Of a stretch of DNA of 64,000 bases, positions 27,880 to 38,035 are shown one piece after another. The notes under the pieces were generated by a model, which worked only from the letters and a program-made list of their open reading frames with translations, was not told the origin of the DNA and searched no databases. The position numbers and the translations under genes were made by a program. Source of the DNA: a bacterium 1XD42-76 (GTDB taxonomy: Bacteria > Bacillota > Clostridia > Lachnospirales > Lachnospiraceae); NCBI GenBank assembly GCA_009917545.1, contig QZDW01000009.1, positions 88,481 through 152,480 of the forward strand, written 5' to 3'. The first letter of the stretch is position 1, and the number at the start of each line of letters is the position of its first letter.

Positions 27880-28473
27880 ATGATTTCTGCAATTTACGAC
27901 AGACGAAGTATCAGAAAATTTTCCGATATGCCCGTATCAGAAAAAGACATAACAGAGATTATCCAAAGCGGGATCATGGCCCCTTCCTCCAAGAACCGGC
28001 AGCCGTGGAAATTCATTGTCGTGCAGGGGAAGGAAAAGAAACACATGCTGGAGGCCTTCCGCCGGGGAATTTCAAGGGAAGAAAACAAAAATGCATTACT
28101 GCCGCGGAGCAGGCAGCATATTTTCACGGCAAAATATACCGTTGAAATCATGGAAAATGCACCCGTTATCGTATTTGTTATGAATACACTGGGGCAAAGT
28201 ATCCTGGAAGCTCTGACACCGGAAGAACGCGTTTATGAAATTTGCAATATCCAGTCTGTCAGCGCTTCGATACAAAATATGCTTCTCACCGCTACAGAAA
28301 AAGGGATTGGCAGTCTGTGGATCTGTGATATTTATTTTGCATATGCAGAATTATCAGAATGGCTGAACACAGATGGACAGCTGGTCGCCGCGGTTGCCTT
28401 TGGATATCCAAAGGAATCTCCCCAGGCAAGGCCGCGGAAAAAATTGGAGGATGTCGTTGTCTGGAGGATTTAA
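27880..28473 (+). CDS. nitroreductase family protein
   Basis: This 197-residue FMN-dependent oxidoreductase is of the NfsA/FRase type. The N-terminal flavin-binding motif RRSIRKFSD (about 8-15) is followed by MAPSSKNRQPWKFIV; the C-terminal part has GIGSLWICD and VAFGYPKE. It could reduce nitroaromatics, quinones or other electron acceptors; the substrate cannot be deduced. It is a single-gene transcript, divergent from tRNA-Gln copy 2. Confidence 0.88.
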   Translation: MISAIYDRRSIRKFSDMPVSEKDITEIIQSGIMAPSSKNRQPWKFIVVQGKEKKHMLEAFRRGISREENKNALLPRSRQHIFTAKYTVEIMENAPVIVFVMNTLGQSILEALTPEERVYEICNIQSVSASIQNMLLTATEKGIGSLWICDIYFAYAELSEWLNTDGQLVAAVAFGYPKESPQARPRKKLEDVVVWRI

Positions 28474-28478
28474 ACAAC

Positions 28479-28584
28479 ACGGGGCTGCCGCACCAGGAAA
28501 TTTTTATACAGGATATTGCTTTTCGCGGAGAATGAAAACGCTATATCTTATATGTCTTTTTCTTGTTGCGGCAGCCCCGTTTTT
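28479..28584 (+). terminator. terminator with widely spaced arms after the nitroreductase
   Basis: A 14-bp GC-rich stem (ACGGGGCTGCCGCA 28479-28492 with 28567-28580) ends in TTTTT, but the arms are 74 bases apart. The long loop contains no gene with a good ribosome-binding site. Confidence 0.6.
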
Positions 28585-28677
28585 CCTGTTCATGCCATCC
28601 CTGACGCCGTTCCTTTCCATTATCCCTGTCACAGCGTCCCATCTATAAAGTCCGGCCCCGCGGGCCTCTGTAAAGAA

Positions 28678-30072
28678 TTACATCCCCGGGCCGTCCCCGC
28701 GGAATGCCGGCATAACATCTGTAATAATTTCGCTTTCCGGCTCCGGCTCATACCCGGGACCCACCTGCCAGGGTGCTCTCGTTTCAGGAGCCGGGGTCTC
28801 AGACGGGGATGGCTCTGCTGCCGGTGTCTCCGGGGGCGCGGGCTCTGTCACAGGCGTCTCCGGCAAAGCCGGTTCTGTAGCCGGGGGGTCTGATGGCGCA
28901 GTTTCCCGGGCCGGGGTTTCCGGCGGTGCAGGCTCTGTCACCGGGGTTTCCGGCGGCGCAGTTTCCCGGGCCGGTTCCGCAGCCCGGGTCTCTGGCTGCG
29001 CAGGCTCTGAGGCTGGTGCCTCCGACGGCTCTTCTTCCGTGGCCGGTATCTCCCCGGACTCCCCGGTTCCTGCCGGCGGCGCGGGCTCTGATCCGGCCGA
29101 ATCCGGTTCTGGCTGTTCCATCAGGACGTTTTCAGCATCTGGTGTCTGCTGTCTGGTTTCCCCGGCCGGTGTGCGCCTCTCTCCCTGCACGCCCTCTCCG
29201 CCGGATGCTGTCTCTGCGTCTTCGGGCACAGACCCATCCTCATGGGAACCGCCCTCTTCTCCGGTTTCCCCGGCTTCGGGCCCCGGCTGTATTCTGCCTG
29301 CCACAGTCTCTTCCTCTGTCGAAAACGCTTCCGGTTTTCTCTCATACACAGCCTTGGCAGTCACAATCACGAATGAGGTCTGGTATGACTGTTCTGTAAT
29401 CTCTGCGGAAAGCTCGCTTACAGAAAGGTGTATGAGCCGCTCTCTGTCCTGGCTTTTCAGCGCTGCATTCCTGTTAATCAGATTTTCCACAAAACGGGCA
29501 CGACTCACAGAAATCCCCGGCTCTCCGGATGTTTCGTCCGTCTCGAACAGCTGGCCTGCATATACCACGGCACGGGACTGCCTGCGCCGGAGCGCATCCC
29601 CGGCAAGTGTCTCAACGCGTTCCATCAACTTGTCCAGATCAATCCGGCTCCCTCTGGCAGGCCTTATTGTAATCAGTACGGCCCCGTTTTCCTCCAGATG
29701 CCCCTCGGCTGCCAGCATATCGAACAGCAGGATCATCCCTTCCTCCAGGGATTCGTTTTCAAACTGATCAAAACGGCTCCTTCCGTTTCTGACTGAGAGG
29801 ATAGTACCTTTGCGGTTGAGCATAAACTCCATACAAGTCCCCGCCTCGATCTCCATGACTGCCGCGTCCCTTTTATTCTGCCCTGATGCCACAAATCCCA
29901 GGATACAGACTGCCGCCAGACAGACGCCAAGGGCAATCCCCGCCCATAAAAACCAGTTTTTCAGAGCTTCCATTGAAGGCTCTCCGTTTTTTCCCATACC
30001 GGCTTCCCGGTGTCTCTGCGTTTTCTTTTCCTCTTCCATCTCAAGCTCCGGTAAATGTTCCAGATTCTTCAT
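28678..30072 (-). CDS. membrane-anchored RsgI-like protein with proline-rich repeats
   Basis: The 464 residues comprise a cytoplasmic N-terminus of about 36 residues, one membrane helix (about 37-64), and an extracellular domain (about 70-235) whose opening EIEAGTCMEFMLNRKGTILS recalls the middle domain of RsgI anti-sigma-I factors. A long C-terminal tail (about 265-440) has many imperfect P-E-T-P-A-x-E-P/A-P repeats, likely spanning the cell wall. The RsgI_N anti-sigma domain and a sigI gene are both absent, so a signalling role is unproven. Its ATG overlaps the truA stop by 4 bases. Confidence 0.7.
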   Translation of the reverse strand: MKNLEHLPELEMEEEKKTQRHREAGMGKNGEPSMEALKNWFLWAGIALGVCLAAVCILGFVASGQNKRDAAVMEIEAGTCMEFMLNRKGTILSVRNGRSRFDQFENESLEEGMILLFDMLAAEGHLEENGAVLITIRPARGSRIDLDKLMERVETLAGDALRRRQSRAVVYAGQLFETDETSGEPGISVSRARFVENLINRNAALKSQDRERLIHLSVSELSAEITEQSYQTSFVIVTAKAVYERKPEAFSTEEETVAGRIQPGPEAGETGEEGGSHEDGSVPEDAETASGGEGVQGERRTPAGETRQQTPDAENVLMEQPEPDSAGSEPAPPAGTGESGEIPATEEEPSEAPASEPAQPETRAAEPARETAPPETPVTEPAPPETPARETAPSDPPATEPALPETPVTEPAPPETPAAEPSPSETPAPETRAPWQVGPGYEPEPESEIITDVMPAFRGDGPGM

Positions 30073-30830
30073 ATATACTGCCTTTCATAGTAAACCTTCA
30101 TAAGAAACAGTCCCTCCGGCGGAACCATGCCCCCGGCTGCAGTCCGGTCGCGTGCCGCGAGGATTTCTGCCATCTCCTCCGGCCGGCGTTTTCCCTGCCC
30201 GATCTCCAACAGCGTCCCTGTCATGATTCTCACCATATGATACAAGAAACCGTTTCCCGTATAAATGAATATGAGCTTCGAGCCATCCTCCTGGATCTCA
30301 ACCGGTTCCAGGCAGCGGACTGTGCTTTTCTTCATCCTTTTATTCGCACAGAAGCTTTTAAAATCATGCTCTCCCTCCAGGAAACGGGCGGCCTCCCTCA
30401 TCTTTGCAAGATTCGGCTTCTGTCCGAGGCCATAGAGATACTTTCTCTCAAATACATCCTTTTTATCCGACGTCTCCACATAATACGCATACGTCTTTCG
30501 CACTGCTGAGAGTCTGCTGTGAAAGCGTTCCGGCACCTCCCTGGCGCAGCGCACACGGATATCCTCCGGCAGGTATGCATTCAGATAATGCACGGCTTCC
30601 TCTGCATGCGGACACAGTTCTGCATCCAGGTGGAAATTCGCGCTCTGCCCTCTGGCGTGAACTCCGGCATCCGTTCTCCCGGATCCGTGTACCTCCACTG
30701 GCTCCCCGGCCCATCGGCCAAGGACGGTCTCCAGTTTTCCCTGTATGGTATTTTCCGTATTCCCCTGCTTCTGCCAGCCGTCATACCTTGTCCCATCGTA
30801 TTCCAGGATTACCTGTATGTTTTTCTTCAT
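30069..30830 (-). CDS. truA: tRNA pseudouridine(38-40) synthase
   Basis: The enzyme isomerises uridines in the anticodon arm. The catalytic Asp is in GSGRTDAGVHARGQ, and the fold opens with QVILEYDGTRYDGWQKQ. The frame extends to 30917 without a convincing ribosome-binding site. The ATG at 30830 gives 253 residues, the family norm. It is co-transcribed with the RsgI-like gene through a 4-base overlap. Confidence 0.93.
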   Translation of the reverse strand: MKKNIQVILEYDGTRYDGWQKQGNTENTIQGKLETVLGRWAGEPVEVHGSGRTDAGVHARGQSANFHLDAELCPHAEEAVHYLNAYLPEDIRVRCAREVPERFHSRLSAVRKTYAYYVETSDKKDVFERKYLYGLGQKPNLAKMREAARFLEGEHDFKSFCANKRMKKSTVRCLEPVEIQEDGSKLIFIYTGNGFLYHMVRIMTGTLLEIGQGKRRPEEMAEILAARDRTAAGGMVPPEGLFLMKVYYERQYI

Positions 30831-31110
30831 CGCTTCCGCACTCCTCGTCTGCCGGTTTCCCCATACGAAACCGGCTCCCGTCATACTGCCTTTCCATTCT
30901 ATCAATTTTTCTTCCACATGGGAATACCTGTCACGGAATATTTTTCTGAAAATATGATACCGTCGGGATAAAAAGGTATTTTGGTCCCTGTGATACCACG
31001 GATCCCAGGTTCAAAATCCTCCTGCGGGGTGGCCTGCATCGGATTTTTTGACCTTTTGCCTCTGGTATCATATTATAAAATTAAGACATTTTCTTTCAAG
31101 TGGTATTAAC

Positions 31111-31689
31111 ATGAAACAGTTTAGCCTGCGAAAACTGCCTGCCGCATGGCTCTCTCCTTTTTTGCTCGTACTGGCTCTCTGCGCGGATACATTTACTGCC
31201 TGCTTTGTATACGGAGCCGACCGCGTGAAGATTCCGTTCGTCTCTGCCGCCATCATTACACTGTTATCCACCGGCTTCCTGGCCGTTTCCCTGCTTGCCG
31301 GCCGGCTTCTCATTCCCGTCCTTCCCGGGAGGCTCCCCGCTTACCTCTGTGCCGGGATCCTTTTCTTCCTCGGGCTATGCAAGCTGACTGCTCACCCGAC
31401 AAAGGATATGGCAAGGAAGGCCAATCAGGAGGAACCGGAACGCCTGTCGCCCCGGGAAGCCTTTTTCCTCGGCATCTCCCTCTCCTTAGACAGTGTTGCA
31501 GCAGGGCTGGGAACAGGCCTTGCCCAGGGCCCGGTCCCGTTTCTGCTTCTTCTGTCCCTCGGACTCGGATTTTTTTCCGTCATGGCCGGAAGCTTTCTGG
31601 GAAAGCTGGCTTCCTCCCTGATACGCGTTGATTTTTCAAGGATTGGCGGCATTTTGCTGATTCTCCTTGCCCTTACAAAGCTTGCCTAA
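31111..31689 (+). CDS. ytaF: YtaF/MntP-like sporulation membrane protein
   Basis: This 192-residue protein has about six membrane segments in two related halves, each carrying an acidic motif in a helix: ALCADTFTACFVYGAD and GISLSLDSVAAGLGTGL. This matches the YtaF/MntP group; YtaF is a sporulation-associated membrane protein and MntP a manganese exporter. The start at 31111 is chosen because the upstream extension is not hydrophobic, though the ribosome-binding site is weak. Its last 54 bases overlap the convergent P-ATPase gene. Confidence 0.75.
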   Translation: MKQFSLRKLPAAWLSPFLLVLALCADTFTACFVYGADRVKIPFVSAAIITLLSTGFLAVSLLAGRLLIPVLPGRLPAYLCAGILFFLGLCKLTAHPTKDMARKANQEEPERLSPREAFFLGISLSLDSVAAGLGTGLAQGPVPFLLLLSLGLGFFSVMAGSFLGKLASSLIRVDFSRIGGILLILLALTKLA

Positions 31690-34362
31690 AAAGAGCAGGA
31701 GTTCATGGGCAGCCATTGGGGCAGCTGCCACGCAGATAAGCTCTGCCCATTCGACGGGCGTCAGCCGGACTGTCTGGAACATGGTGATAAGGCCCGGAAT
31801 CTCTGTTACGGCAAACTGAAGAAAGAATCCGGAAATAACAGCAAACAGCATCAGCTTGTTTTCCATGTGGTTCATCCGGAATACCGACCGGCCCACATCC
31901 CGCATCCCGACCGCATGGAACAGCTGTGAGAGCCCGAGTACCGTGAAGGCATATGTCTGAGAGCGCGCCAGCATATCGGCCTCCCGCAAAGCGGCTCCCA
32001 GCGCCTGCATGGTAATCTGCTTCCCTGTTGCTGCCAAGCTGATGACCGGCAGTTTTAAAAAGGCAGCCAGGCTGATGACTGCAATCAAAACTCCGTAGAA
32101 AACCGTACAGGTAAGTCCTCCACGTGAAAACAGACTTTCCGAGGGCCGTCTCGGTTCCTCCTCCATTAGCCGCTCCCCGTCATTTACATCCGTGCCCAGA
32201 GCCAGCGCCGGCAGCGAATCTGTAATCAGGTTAATCCACAAAATATGGCTGGCCTTGAGCGGCGAGGGGAACATGCACAGAATCGCCGTAAACATAGTCA
32301 TAATCTCCCCAAAGTTGGAAGAAAGGAGGAAAATGACGGACTTCTTGATATTTTCGTAGACTCCGCGCCCTTCCTCGATGGCTTTTTCTATGGTGGCAAA
32401 ATTATCGTCTGTGAGAACGATGTCTGCTGCCTGCTTTGCCACGTCCGTACCGCTTTTTCCCATTGCAATCCCCACATCGGCCGCTTTTAATGACGGCGCA
32501 TCATTGACGCCGTCTCCCGTCATGGCTACGATGTTTCCGGCTGCCTTAAAGGCACGGACAATCCGCACCTTATGATCGGACGACACGCGGGCGAACACGC
32601 GGACTGTGCGGACGCGTTCCACAAGCTCTTCCTCACCTGCCCTGTCGATCTCCTCCCCGCTCATGCATTCGGCTTCCCGATCTGCAATCTTAAGCTTTCT
32701 GGCAATGGCAATCGCCGTTTCCTTATGATCGCCCGTTATCATTACTGTGCGGACATGGGCTTTTTTAAACAGCTCCACTGCATGCGGAACCTCCGGACGC
32801 GGCGGATCTGCCATCGCGGCAAGCCCCAGAAATGTCATATTTTTTTCTTCCCGCCCGTCGCCGCGTGTCATGGCTGCTCCCAGAACCCTGAGAGACATGG
32901 AGGACAGGCCTGCAATGCGGCGCAGAATCCGTTTCTTTTCCAGATCAGTCAGAGGCTTTGGCTCATTTCCTGAAAGATAATAGCTGCACCGGCTCAAAAT
33001 GACATCCGGAGCGCCCTTGGTATAACTGACAGTTCCTGCTCCGTGTTTATGTACGGTCGTCATCATTTTCCGCTCTGAGTCAAACGGCCGCTCTGCGATA
33101 CGCGGGAATTCCCGCTCCAGGACGCCCTTTTCCAGCCTCTGGGCTTTTGACGTGCGTCCAATATGTAACAGTCCGCCGGGGCTTACGGTTTCCTGCAGGC
33201 GCATTGGATATTCTAAAAGTGCAAGCTCCGTGGGATCCCCAAGCCTGCCCTGCCTGGTAAGCTCTGCATCATTACATAGAAGGAACGCCCAGAAGAGCTC
33301 CTTCGTCCCGCTCTCTGCACCCAGTATCTCCCCGGCGCTCTCGAATACCTCCACGGTCATCTTATTTCTTGTCAAAGTACCCGTTTTATCGGAGCAGACC
33401 ACACTGACGGCTCCTAATGTCTCCACTGACGGCAGGCGGCGGATGATGGTATTTACTCTCGCCATCCGGGAAACAGAAAGCGCCAGAACGATCGTTACCA
33501 CCGCAGGCAGTCCCTCGGGAACCGCCGCCACGGCCAGGGAAATAACGGTAATCAACATTTCTCCGATATCTCTTTCCTGACAGACAGCCGCCCCGAATAA
33601 AACAGCGCACAGTGCTACTGCCAGGAGGCTTAAGACACCTCCCAGATCACCCAGACGCTTCTGCAGGGGCGTTGCTTCCTCCGGAGCCTCGTGGATGAGT
33701 GTGGCGATTCTGCCAATCTCTGTGTCCATGCCCGTAGCTGTCACCAGGCCCGCCCCGCGCCCGGCCGTCACATTTGTTGACATATAGGCAAGATTTTTAC
33801 AGTCACCGGCAGCAAGCGGCCTGTCTGCGATAAACGAGGCGTCTTTTTCCACCGATACGGATTCTCCTGTCAGTGCCGATTCCTCGATTTTCAGATTTTC
33901 TGAGAAAATGAGGCGCAAATCTGCCGGAACCTGTCTCCCTGCATCCAAAAGCACCAGATCCCCTGTCACCAGGCCTGCAGCGTCGATCTCCATATCTGTG
34001 CCGTCCCGCCGTACCATTGCCTTGAGCCTCGTCATTTTCTTTAAGGCGTCCAGTGCCTTTCTCGCCCTGCCCTCCTGTATCATACCGACTGCTGCGTTTA
34101 AAAGCACCACTGCCGCGATAATAAGGGCGTCTCCATATTCTCCCAGAATCACGGAAACAGCTCCCGCAAAGAACAGCACATAGATCAGCGGATCCATAAA
34201 TTGAGACAAAAGCCGTCGGAAAAAGGAGGCCGTTTCCTGCTCCTTTAACTCATTGGGCCCGTTAAGCTCAAGGCGCCGCTTGGCTTCCCGGCCCGTAAGC
34301 CCGTCATTTCCTGTCACGGAAAGAAGCCGCTTTGTCTCTGTAATACTTCTCTGTCCAAACAA
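31636..34362 (-). CDS. calcium-type cation-transporting P-type ATPase
   Basis: The 908 residues have the P2A ATPase plan: an N-terminal cation-ATPase domain, ten predicted membrane helices, TGES (165-168), the ion-binding PEGLPA helix (282-287) and the phosphorylated Asp325 in CSDKTGTLT. The hinge motif is MTGDGVNDAPSLK. The enzyme should pump Ca2+ (or Mn2+) out of the cell. The start is probably TTG at 34362, with GGAGGGG 6 bases upstream. The 3' end overlaps the convergent ytaF gene by 54 bases. Confidence 0.92.
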   Translation of the reverse strand: MFGQRSITETKRLLSVTGNDGLTGREAKRRLELNGPNELKEQETASFFRRLLSQFMDPLIYVLFFAGAVSVILGEYGDALIIAAVVLLNAAVGMIQEGRARKALDALKKMTRLKAMVRRDGTDMEIDAAGLVTGDLVLLDAGRQVPADLRLIFSENLKIEESALTGESVSVEKDASFIADRPLAAGDCKNLAYMSTNVTAGRGAGLVTATGMDTEIGRIATLIHEAPEEATPLQKRLGDLGGVLSLLAVALCAVLFGAAVCQERDIGEMLITVISLAVAAVPEGLPAVVTIVLALSVSRMARVNTIIRRLPSVETLGAVSVVCSDKTGTLTRNKMTVEVFESAGEILGAESGTKELFWAFLLCNDAELTRQGRLGDPTELALLEYPMRLQETVSPGGLLHIGRTSKAQRLEKGVLEREFPRIAERPFDSERKMMTTVHKHGAGTVSYTKGAPDVILSRCSYYLSGNEPKPLTDLEKKRILRRIAGLSSMSLRVLGAAMTRGDGREEKNMTFLGLAAMADPPRPEVPHAVELFKKAHVRTVMITGDHKETAIAIARKLKIADREAECMSGEEIDRAGEEELVERVRTVRVFARVSSDHKVRIVRAFKAAGNIVAMTGDGVNDAPSLKAADVGIAMGKSGTDVAKQAADIVLTDDNFATIEKAIEEGRGVYENIKKSVIFLLSSNFGEIMTMFTAILCMFPSPLKASHILWINLITDSLPALALGTDVNDGERLMEEEPRRPSESLFSRGGLTCTVFYGVLIAVISLAAFLKLPVISLAATGKQITMQALGAALREADMLARSQTYAFTVLGLSQLFHAVGMRDVGRSVFRMNHMENKLMLFAVISGFFLQFAVTEIPGLITMFQTVRLTPVEWAELICVAAAPMAAHELLLFLGKLCKGKENQQNAANP

Positions 34363-34433
34363 ACAATTCCCCTCCCATCCTCTTTCGCCTGTTTTCAGCT
34401 TATGAGGAGGGGAGGGGGAATATGATACCTCTC

Positions 34434-35681
34434 TTATGCGTAAATCGGGTATCTGTTACAAATTTCTGTCACAGCCGCACGGATCTCATCCGCCTTGTTC
34501 TCAAAGTCCGTAGCTGCCATCCAGACGCACTCCGCCACCTTGGGCATATCGCTCTCCACAAGGCCGCGTGAAGTAACAGCCGGCGTTCCGATGCGGACTC
34601 CGGAAGTGACAAACGGGCTTCTGGGATCATTGGGAACCGTGTTCTTGTTGAGGGTAATGTATACCTCGTCACAACGGTTCTGAAGCTCCTTGCCGGAAAT
34701 CTCCATCCCGCGCAGGTCAAGTAACATCAGATGATTGTCCGTACCGCCTGTCAGCACCTTAAAGCCCTGCTTCTGCAAAGCCTCTGCCAGTGCCTTTGCG
34801 TTCTTTATCACCTGCTCCTGATACGTCTTGAATTCCGGTCTCAGCGCTTCGCCGAAGCAGATCGCCTTGGCTGCGATCACATGCTCAAGCGGCCCGCCCT
34901 GAGTGCCCGGGAAAATAGCCTTGTTGAAATTGAATTTTTTCGCTGCCTCTTCATTTGCAAGGATCAGTCCGCCTCTCGGCCCTCTTAAGGTCTTGTGCGT
35001 CGTCGTCGTCACCACGTCAGCATAAGGAATCGGGCTTGGATGAAGGCCTGCTGCCACGAGTCCCGCAATATGGGCCATATCCACCATCAGATACGCTCCG
35101 CATTTGTCCGCGATCTCACGGAAACGCTTGAAATCAATCGTCCGGCCGTAGGCGCTGGCCCCGGCAACGATTAACTTCGGCTTTGCCTCCATTGCCTTCT
35201 TCTCCAGCTCATCGTAGTCAATGAATCCCTCGTCGTTCACGCCATAAGGCACGATATTAAAATACAGGCCCGAGAAATTTACAGGGCTTCCGTGTGTCAG
35301 GTGTCCGCCGTGATCCAGATTCATTCCCATCACGGTATCGCCAGCCTTCAGCATTGCCACAAAGGCCGCCATGTTGGCCTGTGCGCCGGAATGCGGCTGT
35401 ACGTTCGCATAATCACAGCCAAACACCTTTTTCGCACGCTCAATCGCCAGATTTTCCACCACATCCACACACTCGCATCCGCCGTAATAACGCTTTGCCG
35501 GATACCCTTCTGCATACTTGTTGGTGAGCACGGTTCCCATTGCCATCATCACAGCCTCGGAAACGATGTTCTCGGAGGCGATCAGTTCCAGATTGCGTCT
35601 CTGTCTCGCGCATTCGGATTCGATCGCCGCTCCAACCTCTTTGTCGTACTCTGTGATAAATTTCATGATCTCGTTTACCAT
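34434..35681 (-). CDS. glyA: serine hydroxymethyltransferase
   Basis: This PLP enzyme makes glycine and 5,10-methylene-tetrahydrofolate from serine. The PLP lysine is in [14 protein letters not shown], and [17 protein letters not shown] is near the N-terminus. The start at 35681 is set by GAGGAGG 6 bases upstream; 415 residues is normal. It is 11 bases past the recJ stop, so the two are co-transcribed. Confidence 0.96.
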   Translation of the reverse strand: MVNEIMKFITEYDKEVGAAIESECARQRRNLELIASENIVSEAVMMAMGTVLTNKYAEGYPAKRYYGGCECVDVVENLAIERAKKVFGCDYANVQPHSGAQANMAAFVAMLKAGDTVMGMNLDHGGHLTHGSPVNFSGLYFNIVPYGVNDEGFIDYDELEKKAMEAKPKLIVAGASAYGRTIDFKRFREIADKCGAYLMVDMAHIAGLVAAGLHPSPIPYADVVTTTTHKTLRGPRGGLILANEEAAKKFNFNKAIFPGTQGGPLEHVIAAKAICFGEALRPEFKTYQEQVIKNAKALAEALQKQGFKVLTGGTDNHLMLLDLRGMEISGKELQNRCDEVYITLNKNTVPNDPRSPFVTSGVRIGTPAVTSRGLVESDMPKVAECVWMAATDFENKADEIRAAVTEICNRYPIYA

Positions 35682-35692
35682 GTGTAGCCTCC

Positions 35693-37435
35693 TCAATGTA
35701 ATTTATAGTTTTTTATGACAGCCTGCAGAGTCCGTTTTCCGTTATATTCATTGATATTCGGATAATATACAATATCAATCCGTTCCCTGCCTGCCTGTTC
35801 TCTTAAAAATGTATCTCCGTCTGAAAAAATCAGCCCGTCCATCAGGCTACCGCTTTCTGTCAGAAGGCTGAGCTTAACTACATTTCGGTTCTTTCCCAGA
35901 ACGCGCGCGCTGCGGATTATTAAATCTTTTTGTGCAAACTGAGGCTTTTCATTCCCCTGTCCGAAGGGCTCTAACGCTCCCAGTTCTCCGACCAGACTTT
36001 CCGTCACATAGTCCAGAGGCATGGGCACGTCTATCCAGATCCGCGGAACCAAATCCTCCGGCTCAAGACCGCAGTCCTCATTCAGCCGCCTTCGGAATTC
36101 GCTGATGTCCTCTTCCCGGATGGAAAGACCTGCTGCCATCGGATGTCCGCCGAATTTGGGCAGAAGATCTTCTGTCTTACAAAGCGCCTGATACATGTGG
36201 TAGCGCTCAATCGAACGGCCGGAGCCCTTTACAAGCTCCTCCCCCCGCGTCAGCACAAAGACCGGTCTGTGGTAGCGTTCCCGGATCCGCCCGGCAATGA
36301 TACCGGCCAGAGATTCATGACAGTCTGGAAGAAAGAGTACCAGAATCCGGTCCCCGTGGTACTGTTCCTCCACCTGCCTTACAGCCTCCTCTTCTCCCTG
36401 CCTCGTCATATCCTTCCGCAAATCATTTAAACTCTTAAGTTCTTCCGCCAGCGCATCCGCCTCATCTTCACGTTCTGCCAGAAGAAGCTTAAGCGCCAGC
36501 TTGGCAGTCTGTAACCGCCCTCCGGCGTTCAGGCACGGGCCGATCACAAAACCGATATGATATGCGCTTAAGGCCTGCGGATCTAAACCGTTTTTTTCCA
36601 TCAGCATTCTAAGGCCCAGATTTTTCGTGCAGGCCATCTGCCGCAGACCGTATTTGACAATCAGACGGTTCTCATCCTGAAGCCGCATGACATCGCCTAC
36701 GGTCGCCACGGCAGCAATCTCCAGGAGTGACTGCCATGCTTCCTTTTCCACTCCTGCATGCTCATACAAAAGCTCTAAAAGCTTGTAAGCAACCACGGCC
36801 CCGCAGATCTCCCGAAAGGGATACTGTTCTCCCTCCTGCCTGGGATCAACGATTACATCCGCAGGCGGCAGCTCCTGCCTGTCCTCCCTGACAGGAACCT
36901 CATGGTGATCTGTGACAATGACCGTCATCCCCAGTTCCTTTGCCAGCCTGATCTCAGAGGAAGCCGCGATTCCGTTGTCGCATGTAATCAGCGTATCAAT
37001 TCCGTCCGCAGCGGCCGCCTGAATGATGGAAACATTGATCCCGTATCCGTCCTTAATACGGTCCGGAATCTCATAGTCGATCTCTCCTGTATCGCCAAGA
37101 AGCACCAGGGAAGCCTGCCGCAGGCCTGTAAACAGAAGGCAGGTGGAACACACGCCGTCTATATCATAATCCCCGATAATTCTGATTTTTTTCCTCTGGT
37201 GAAGTTTTTTTATCAGAAGCCCGACCGCATCCTCCATACCTTTCATCAGGCGGGGAGAGTACAGCTCCTCTGTGGTCCCGTAGAGATACCTTCGCATCTC
37301 CTCCTCGCTCTCCATTCCCCGGTTGCGCATGATGCGGACAGAAACAGGACTGACTCCAAGCTTCTTGGAAAGCCCGTTAAAATCAGCCCGTTTCGTCTGT
37401 ACCATCCACACTTCCTTCTTTTCATCCTGCTGCAT
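35693..37435 (-). CDS. recJ: single-stranded-DNA exonuclease RecJ
   Basis: This 5'-3' exonuclease works in recombination and mismatch repair. DHH-family motifs are visible: [23 protein letters not shown], the DHHA1 segment [12 protein letters not shown] and the OB-fold C-terminal part. 580 residues is typical. Two starts are possible: 37435 (AGGACAA just upstream) and the ATG ten codons later with AAGGAAG. Confidence 0.94.
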   Translation of the reverse strand: MQQDEKKEVWMVQTKRADFNGLSKKLGVSPVSVRIMRNRGMESEEEMRRYLYGTTEELYSPRLMKGMEDAVGLLIKKLHQRKKIRIIGDYDIDGVCSTCLLFTGLRQASLVLLGDTGEIDYEIPDRIKDGYGINVSIIQAAAADGIDTLITCDNGIAASSEIRLAKELGMTVIVTDHHEVPVREDRQELPPADVIVDPRQEGEQYPFREICGAVVAYKLLELLYEHAGVEKEAWQSLLEIAAVATVGDVMRLQDENRLIVKYGLRQMACTKNLGLRMLMEKNGLDPQALSAYHIGFVIGPCLNAGGRLQTAKLALKLLLAEREDEADALAEELKSLNDLRKDMTRQGEEEAVRQVEEQYHGDRILVLFLPDCHESLAGIIAGRIRERYHRPVFVLTRGEELVKGSGRSIERYHMYQALCKTEDLLPKFGGHPMAAGLSIREEDISEFRRRLNEDCGLEPEDLVPRIWIDVPMPLDYVTESLVGELGALEPFGQGNEKPQFAQKDLIIRSARVLGKNRNVVKLSLLTESGSLMDGLIFSDGDTFLREQAGRERIDIVYYPNINEYNGKRTLQAVIKNYKLH

Positions 37436-37483
37436 TTGTCCTGTTCCTTCCCATTTTGCGTATCCGGGCTGATACGATATGTA

Positions 37484-38035
37484 TTAATAAAACGCGCCGT
37501 TCTGTTTGAGCCATGCCCTGCGCTCTTTGTAGTCAGGAATCTGCTTCTCCACGATTGCCCAGAACGCCGGGCTGTGGTTCATCTCGATTCTGTGGGCCAG
37601 TTCATGAACCACCAGATAATCCACAATCTCCTCCGGCATAGTTGCTAATTTCCAGTTAAAGCTCAGATTGCCTCTGGCACTGCAGCTCCCCCACCTTGTC
37701 CGCTGCTCGCGGACTGTAACCGTGCCGTACGTGACACCCATATGCGCCGCGAAATATTGGCATTTCTCACGCAGAAGCTGCGCTGCTCTCTGTTTGCCCT
37801 CCTGACGCTCTTTTTCCGTATAGGAAGGCCTTAAGCGCCTGATTCGTTCATATTCCTGACGCCTTGTGCGGATCCAGTCCCCATGCGCCTCCACAAATTC
37901 GTCGATTACTTCTGTCTTTACGCCATAAGGCGCCCGGACTGTAAGTCCCCCGTTTTCTTCCACTTTAAGAGACATGGACCTTCTCTTCGCACGGATCAAA
38001 TCATACGTAAAGGCGGCTGTTTTCCTCTGCTGCAT
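37484..38035 (-). CDS. YgjP/M48-like metallopeptidase (DUF45)
   Basis: This 183-residue protein belongs to the YgjP-like family: an N-terminal RRxxSMSLKVEENG region, TRWGSCSARGNLSFNW, and the zinc motif HELAH followed by NHSPAFW. The fold predicts a small zinc metalloprotease; the target is unknown. The gene overlaps the 3' end of the barstar gene by 35 bases. Confidence 0.87.
   Translation of the reverse strand: MQQRKTAAFTYDLIRAKRRSMSLKVEENGGLTVRAPYGVKTEVIDEFVEAHGDWIRTRRQEYERIRRLRPSYTEKERQEGKQRAAQLLREKCQYFAAHMGVTYGTVTVREQRTRWGSCSARGNLSFNWKLATMPEEIVDYLVVHELAHRIEMNHSPAFWAIVEKQIPDYKERRAWLKQNGAFY

Noticed and set aside
28532..28648. 38-residue hydrophobic frame after the nitroreductase
   Set aside because: The GGAG is only a base or so from the ATG, and the frame runs through the terminator arm and T-run.
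28880..29060. repeat array that could suggest a CRISPR
   Set aside because: The repeats are in-frame codons for Pro/Glu/Thr units, uneven in length and without unique spacers.
28893..29767. long plus-strand frames opposite the RsgI-like gene
   Set aside because: Proline-rich repetitive sequence keeps several frames open; the minus-strand gene has a membrane helix, repeats and coupling to truA.
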